Below are positions 60,611 to 64,000 of a DNA stretch of 64,000 nucleotides, piece by piece (position 1 is the stretch's first letter; every line of letters starts with the position of its first letter). Below the pieces are notes generated by a model. The model was not told the origin of the DNA. It did no database searches and worked only from the letters and a program-made list of their open reading frames with translations. The position numbers and the translations under genes were made by a program. Origin of the DNA: Gemmataceae bacterium (GTDB lineage: Bacteria > Planctomycetota > Planctomycetia > Gemmatales > Gemmataceae); assembly GCA_901538445.1 (NCBI GenBank), contig LR594584.1:4737360-4801359 (forward strand), in the 5' to 3' direction.

Positions 60611-61300
60611 TCACCGCCTTCCGTTGGGCTTCTTCTTGCCGGGCTTGGCGGGGGCGCGGGTCTCGAAGATCTTCGCCACTGGGAGCGTGAACCCGGGGAG
60701 CACGTCGCCGCCGTCGAGCGTGTCGGCGAGGGTGAACGTCTTCTTCCGCTTCTCACTCCCCTTCGGGTACACGTCCACTTCCTTGCGCTCGGGATCGACG
60801 TACCACACCAGCTTCACCCCGGCCTTCGCGTACTCGCCGAGCTTCACCGCCATCTCAGTGCGGGTGTTGTCGGGGCTCAGAACCTCGACCGCGAGGTCCG
60901 GCGGGTACTCCAGAAACGCGCCGGCCGGGTTCTCGATCTCCTGCGGGTCGTCCACGCTGTCCCAGCGGATGAACGCCACGTCCGGAGCACGCACCAATCC
61001 TGGACGGAGCCGGATCACCCCTCGCGGTCCCGCGGCCGCGCCGAGTTGCCGCTCGTCTGCGTAGCGAGCGATCTCAAACCCCACCTGAGCGGACAGCACC
61101 CCTTTCGCCCAACTACACTCCTTGCGGACCAAGATGCCATCGACGAGTTCCGTCGGCCACTCGCCAGCGATGCCGCGATCCAACATGTCGTTCTCGGTCG
61201 CCGTTCCCGGCGCGGGGTACGACAGGATGCGAGACTCGGCGACGTGCCCGAGCCGCTCTTGAACGTCGGCAATCGTTGGGAACCGGACGCGGGTGCGCAT
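60611..61300 (-). CDS. Uma2-family (DUF820) PD-(D/E)xK nuclease-like protein
   Basis: A 229-residue protein. The DUF820/Uma2 fold is visible: ELVDGILVRKE with the N-terminal Glu, the acidic pair in VRAPDVAFIRW and PDLAVEVLSPDNT, then KLGEYAKAGVKLVWYVDPER. The Asp in APDVAF and Glu in VEVLSP are the likely metal ligands of the PD-(D/E)xK core. Uma2 proteins are strongly expanded in planctomycetes and cyanobacteria; their targets are unknown. It lies 3 bp downstream of the S46 peptidase stop, so the two may be cotranscribed. Confidence 0.9.
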   Translation of the reverse strand: MRTRVRFPTIADVQERLGHVAESRILSYPAPGTATENDMLDRGIAGEWPTELVDGILVRKECSWAKGVLSAQVGFEIARYADERQLGAAAGPRGVIRLRPGLVRAPDVAFIRWDSVDDPQEIENPAGAFLEYPPDLAVEVLSPDNTRTEMAVKLGEYAKAGVKLVWYVDPERKEVDVYPKGSEKRKKTFTLADTLDGGDVLPGFTLPVAKIFETRAPAKPGKKKPNGRR

Positions 61301-61303
61301 CGA

Positions 61304-63379
61304 TCACTTCCCGGTCAGTTCCTTGACGAGCGGGTCGGCGGGGTAGAGCTTGCGGAGCGCTTCGAGCACCGCCTTCGAGTGGACCGCGATGTGCCGGGCC
61401 TGCACGTCGGTGTACACGAAGTTCCGCACCAGCCCGTGCCGGTTGCGGTCGAAGTTCACCCCCACCAGTTCCCCCGCACGGTTCAGCACCGGGCTCCCCG
61501 AGTTGCCGCCGATCGTGTCGGCCGTCGAGACGAAGTTGAACGGCGTGGTCAGGTCGAGCTTCGACTTCCCGTCGAGCCACCGCTTCGGCAGGTCGAACGG
61601 CTCCTTGCCGCCGAGGTCGGCGGACTTCTTGAAGGCGTCGCCGAGCGTCGTGTGGAACGGCAAGGCCTCGCCGCCCACTTCGTACCCCTTCACGGTGCCG
61701 AACGCGAGCCGCAGGGTGAACGTCGCGTCCGGTGCGACCGAACTGCCGAACGCCTTGAAGCGCAGGTCGGAGAGCGCCGCGTACGCCTGCCGCTCGGGCT
61801 CCTCGACTTCCGTCTCGTACCGCGTGCGCAGCTTGCGGGCCTCGGCGTCGATCGACTTGGCCAGCACGATCAACGGGTCGGTGCTCGCGTCCACCGCCTT
61901 CTTGCCGCCCTCGACGAGCCGCTTGCGCTCGGCCGGATCGATGAGCTTCGTGCCGTTCACCAGCTCGTCGGCGCGCGCCGCCGGGTTCTTCCCCGCGAGC
62001 ACGAGCTTCACGACCTCGCTGTCGCCGCCGAGGTTCTCGGCCAGGAACGTGAGCGACGCGGTGAGCTTGGCGCGTTCGAGTTCGGGGTAGATCGGGGCCG
62101 GGCTGAACAGGCCGAACTTGAGCGACTCCAGGTTCGAGTCGCGGTACTCACGGAGCCGCTCGGCCGACGGCTTCGGGAGTTCGTCGCCCATGCGGACGAT
62201 GTGCCGGGCGATGCCGAACAGCGGGGAGTAGAAGGCGTGGCCGGTTTCGAGAAGCCCTACGGGCTTCTCAAACTCGCGGAGCTTGAGTTGCACGTCGGCG
62301 ATCTGCGCGAGCGCGTTCTTGTACACCGGCGAGTCCGGGGTGAGCTTCGCGGCGGCGTCGCCGAGCGCGGCCTCGGCCGTCGCCTTCTGCTCGATGATCT
62401 TCGGGTCGAGCAGCCCTTGCAGTTGGCCGCTGAACGCCTTGCGGGCGTTGGCGACGCTGTGCTGGTCGCCGGCCGCCTGCCGGGCCTTCTCGGGGCTCTG
62501 CATGCCGTACTGCGACAGCGCCGCTTCGAGCGTCCGCAGCCGGTAGAGCGTGTACGGGAGCGTGTGGTCGCGGCGGTGCTTGAGGCGGGCGAGCGTTTCG
62601 AGCCGCTGCGTCGTGCCGGGGTGCCCGGTGACGAAGACGAGATCGTTCTCTTGCGGGCCGGTCTCGCTCCACTTGAAGTAGTTCGGGGTGTGGACCGGCT
62701 TGTCGTTCTCGTACGCCCGGAAGAACGCGACGTCGAGGTTCATCCGCGGGAACTCGAAGTTGTCCACGTCGCCGCCGAAGCTGGCGATGGCCTTCTCGGG
62801 CGAGAACACGAGCCGCACGTCGGTGAACTTCTTGTACCGGTACAGGTGGTACGCGCCGCCGTTGTACAGCGTGACCACGTCGGACCGCAACCCGGTCGCC
62901 TTGAGCGAGTCCTGCTCGATCTTGCCCATCACGGCCCGGCGTGCGGCGAACGCCTCGCCCGGCTTCATCTCGGGCTTCACCGCCGCGTTCACCTCCTTGG
63001 TGACGTCGGTGATGTTCTGGAGCACGTTGATTTCGAGGTCCGGGCACTTGAGTTCCTCGTCGCGTGTCGCCGCGTAGAACCCGTCGTTGTAGAGGTCGAG
63101 GCCCGGCTTGCTGAGCTTCTGCGTGGCGTCGGCCGCGACGTGGTGGTTGGTGACCAGCAACCCGTCCGGCGAGACGAACCCACCGGAGCCGCCGCTGTTG
63201 AGCCGCACGGACGAGAGCATGGCCTTCTGGAGCCACGGGTCGGTGAGGTCGAAGTCGTACTTCTTCTTGAGGAGGTCGCGGGGCGGGGCGTCGAGCAGCC
63301 ACATTCCTTCGTCCGAAGTCGCCGGCATCGCGAACCCTCCGAGCACGACCGCCGCGAGCGCGAGGTTCCGAACACGCAT
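61304..63379 (-). CDS. S46-family dipeptidyl-peptidase (DPP7/DPP11-like)
   Basis: A 691-residue secreted protein with a signal peptide (LALAAVVLGGFAMPATS). S46 signatures: EGMWLLDAPP near the N-terminus, catalytic His in LVTNHHVAADA, the FKWSETGPQENDLVFVTGHP segment and the Ser in TIGGNSGSPVLNRAGELVGV. The length matches S46 enzymes (about 700). These remove dipeptides from peptide N-termini in the periplasm; DPP11-type versus DPP7-type specificity depends on one residue that I did not assign. Confidence 0.93.
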   Translation of the reverse strand: MRVRNLALAAVVLGGFAMPATSDEGMWLLDAPPRDLLKKKYDFDLTDPWLQKAMLSSVRLNSGGSGGFVSPDGLLVTNHHVAADATQKLSKPGLDLYNDGFYAATRDEELKCPDLEINVLQNITDVTKEVNAAVKPEMKPGEAFAARRAVMGKIEQDSLKATGLRSDVVTLYNGGAYHLYRYKKFTDVRLVFSPEKAIASFGGDVDNFEFPRMNLDVAFFRAYENDKPVHTPNYFKWSETGPQENDLVFVTGHPGTTQRLETLARLKHRRDHTLPYTLYRLRTLEAALSQYGMQSPEKARQAAGDQHSVANARKAFSGQLQGLLDPKIIEQKATAEAALGDAAAKLTPDSPVYKNALAQIADVQLKLREFEKPVGLLETGHAFYSPLFGIARHIVRMGDELPKPSAERLREYRDSNLESLKFGLFSPAPIYPELERAKLTASLTFLAENLGGDSEVVKLVLAGKNPAARADELVNGTKLIDPAERKRLVEGGKKAVDASTDPLIVLAKSIDAEARKLRTRYETEVEEPERQAYAALSDLRFKAFGSSVAPDATFTLRLAFGTVKGYEVGGEALPFHTTLGDAFKKSADLGGKEPFDLPKRWLDGKSKLDLTTPFNFVSTADTIGGNSGSPVLNRAGELVGVNFDRNRHGLVRNFVYTDVQARHIAVHSKAVLEALRKLYPADPLVKELTGK

Positions 63380-63442
63380 GACGCACCGCCGGTGTTGGGT
63401 GACAGTTGAGGTGCCATTCTACGCGACGGGCCGGGGGCGGCG

Positions 63443-64000
63443 TCACTCCTTGCCCAGCACGAGGTCGAGCGCCCAGCACCCGCGGACGTGGGCGGCGGTC
63501 GGTTCGCGGAAGTGGTCCAGAATCGCGTCGGCGTCGCACCCCGCGTCCTGGAGCGCGTCCGCCAGGATCGGCAGCCGCTCGAACGCCCGCTCCTCGTAGA
63601 TCCCCGCCGCGAGGGCCATCACCGTGGACGTGCGCCACACCGGCTCGAACGGGACCGGCTCGTCGTGGTCGTATGACGTGCTGTCCCACTCGGACCCGGG
63701 CACGAGGTGTGCGATCAACTTCGAGTCCGTGACGCTGATGAAGAACGTAGCCCGTGGGGGTTGGTTCGTGGCGACGAGTTCGGGATCGTCCCACCGCTCG
63801 TCCTGTAGATCGAGCCAGAACGCTTCACAGTTGAGCCGATCAACAACCCCAATGCAGGAAATAAATCGCCCCGCGTTCGCACGGTTCCATTCCTCGTCCG
63901 TGCAGTTGTGGCCGTCCATCCTCTCGCCTTCGATCGCCTCCCAAAGTCGTGCCGTTCGCCGCGCCTCTACAGCTTCCTGGTAGGTGATTACGCGGTCCGG
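63443..64000 (-). CDS. planctomycete hypothetical protein, 5' end probably outside window
   Basis: The frame is open to the right edge of the window. An ATG at 63919 (MDGHNCTDEEWNRANAG) could start a 158-residue protein, but upstream codons read sensibly (ARRTARLWEAIEGER), so the gene may be longer. The C-terminus (ALAAGIYEERAFERLPILAD then ALQDAGC and HVRGCWALDLVLGKE) is a motif I associate with expanded planctomycete proteins that often carry TIGR02996-type domains. No enzyme residues are apparent. Function unknown. Confidence 0.7.
   Translation of the reverse strand, partial: PDRVITYQEAVEARRTARLWEAIEGERMDGHNCTDEEWNRANAGRFISCIGVVDRLNCEAFWLDLQDERWDDPELVATNQPPRATFFISVTDSKLIAHLVPGSEWDSTSYDHDEPVPFEPVWRTSTVMALAAGIYEERAFERLPILADALQDAGCDADAILDHFREPTAAHVRGCWALDLVLGKE

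Overview
The window is very GC-rich and carries a gene set typical of Planctomycetes, most likely Gemmataceae. The pointers are DUF1559 pseudopilins, a DUF1549/DUF1553 plus DUF1501 pair, a TIGR02996 (planctomycete repeat-companion) protein, a sulfatase, sigma-70 and Ser/Thr kinase genes side by side, a kinase fused to an FGE-sulfatase-type domain, Uma2 nuclease, ThuA, NHL and BNR propellers, and many GTG starts. No rRNA genes or CRISPR arrays are visible. One tRNA, tRNA-Leu(CAA), is present.

Layout. 0-0.8 kb: a small protein and a lipoprotein. 1.0-6.6 kb: a two-gene operon ending in a 1698-residue DUF5724/DUF4132-type protein. 6.6-14.1 kb: sulfatase, WD40-like lipoprotein, esterase, BNR/Ycf48-like and NHL propellers. 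14.0-19.5 kb: a minus-strand run with a cysteine hydrolase, a TgpA-like transglutaminase, a HEAT/TIGR02996 protein and a PIG-L deacetylase. 19.6-24.2 kb: an integrated-element remnant at tRNA-Leu, with an integrase whose C-terminal tail is read antisense through the tRNA, a 5'-truncated primase-like gene and a 3'-truncated hsdR fused at a deletion junction. 24.3-30.9 kb: a tight minus-strand operon of lipoprotein, two DUF1559 pseudopilins, DUF1549/DUF1553, Tat-exported DUF1501 and a nine-EF-hand protein, probably a cell-surface assembly. 31.3-33.2 kb: paralogous planctomycete hypotheticals, one copy split and damaged. 33.4-37.7 kb: a gene graveyard with a truncated CMD protein, a DUF1559 fragment fused to an ABC permease fragment, a frameshifted PotD-like gene and a multiheme cytochrome gene broken by a complete 1.24-kb IS. 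37.8-43.0 kb: a GlmU-like sugar nucleotidyltransferase, a hypothetical, an ECF-like sigma factor and a membrane Ser/Thr kinase. 43.3-46.1 kb: the RNA-repair enzyme Pnkp carrying two palindromic-repeat insertions in its reading frame. 46.3-52.9 kb: ThuA, S9 peptidase, BadF-type sugar kinase, a divergent AnmK-like kinase and a PuuD-like amidotransferase lacking its nucleophile cysteine. 53.1-57.2 kb: macrodomain protein and kinase-FGE fusion. 57.2-58.0 kb: a noncoding stretch of hairpin repeats and a low-GC patch. 58.0-64.0 kb: patatin lipoprotein, DHDPS-family lyase, small membrane protein, Uma2, S46 dipeptidyl-peptidase and a protein running off the window edge.

A recurring theme is long imperfect hairpins (60-200 bp) between genes and, in pnkp, inside a gene. 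At least a dozen from several families occur here. The best candidates for new biology are the pseudopilin/DUF1501/EF-hand operon, the amino-sugar cluster with active-site-altered enzymes, and the palindromic elements that have become protein sequence in pnkp.
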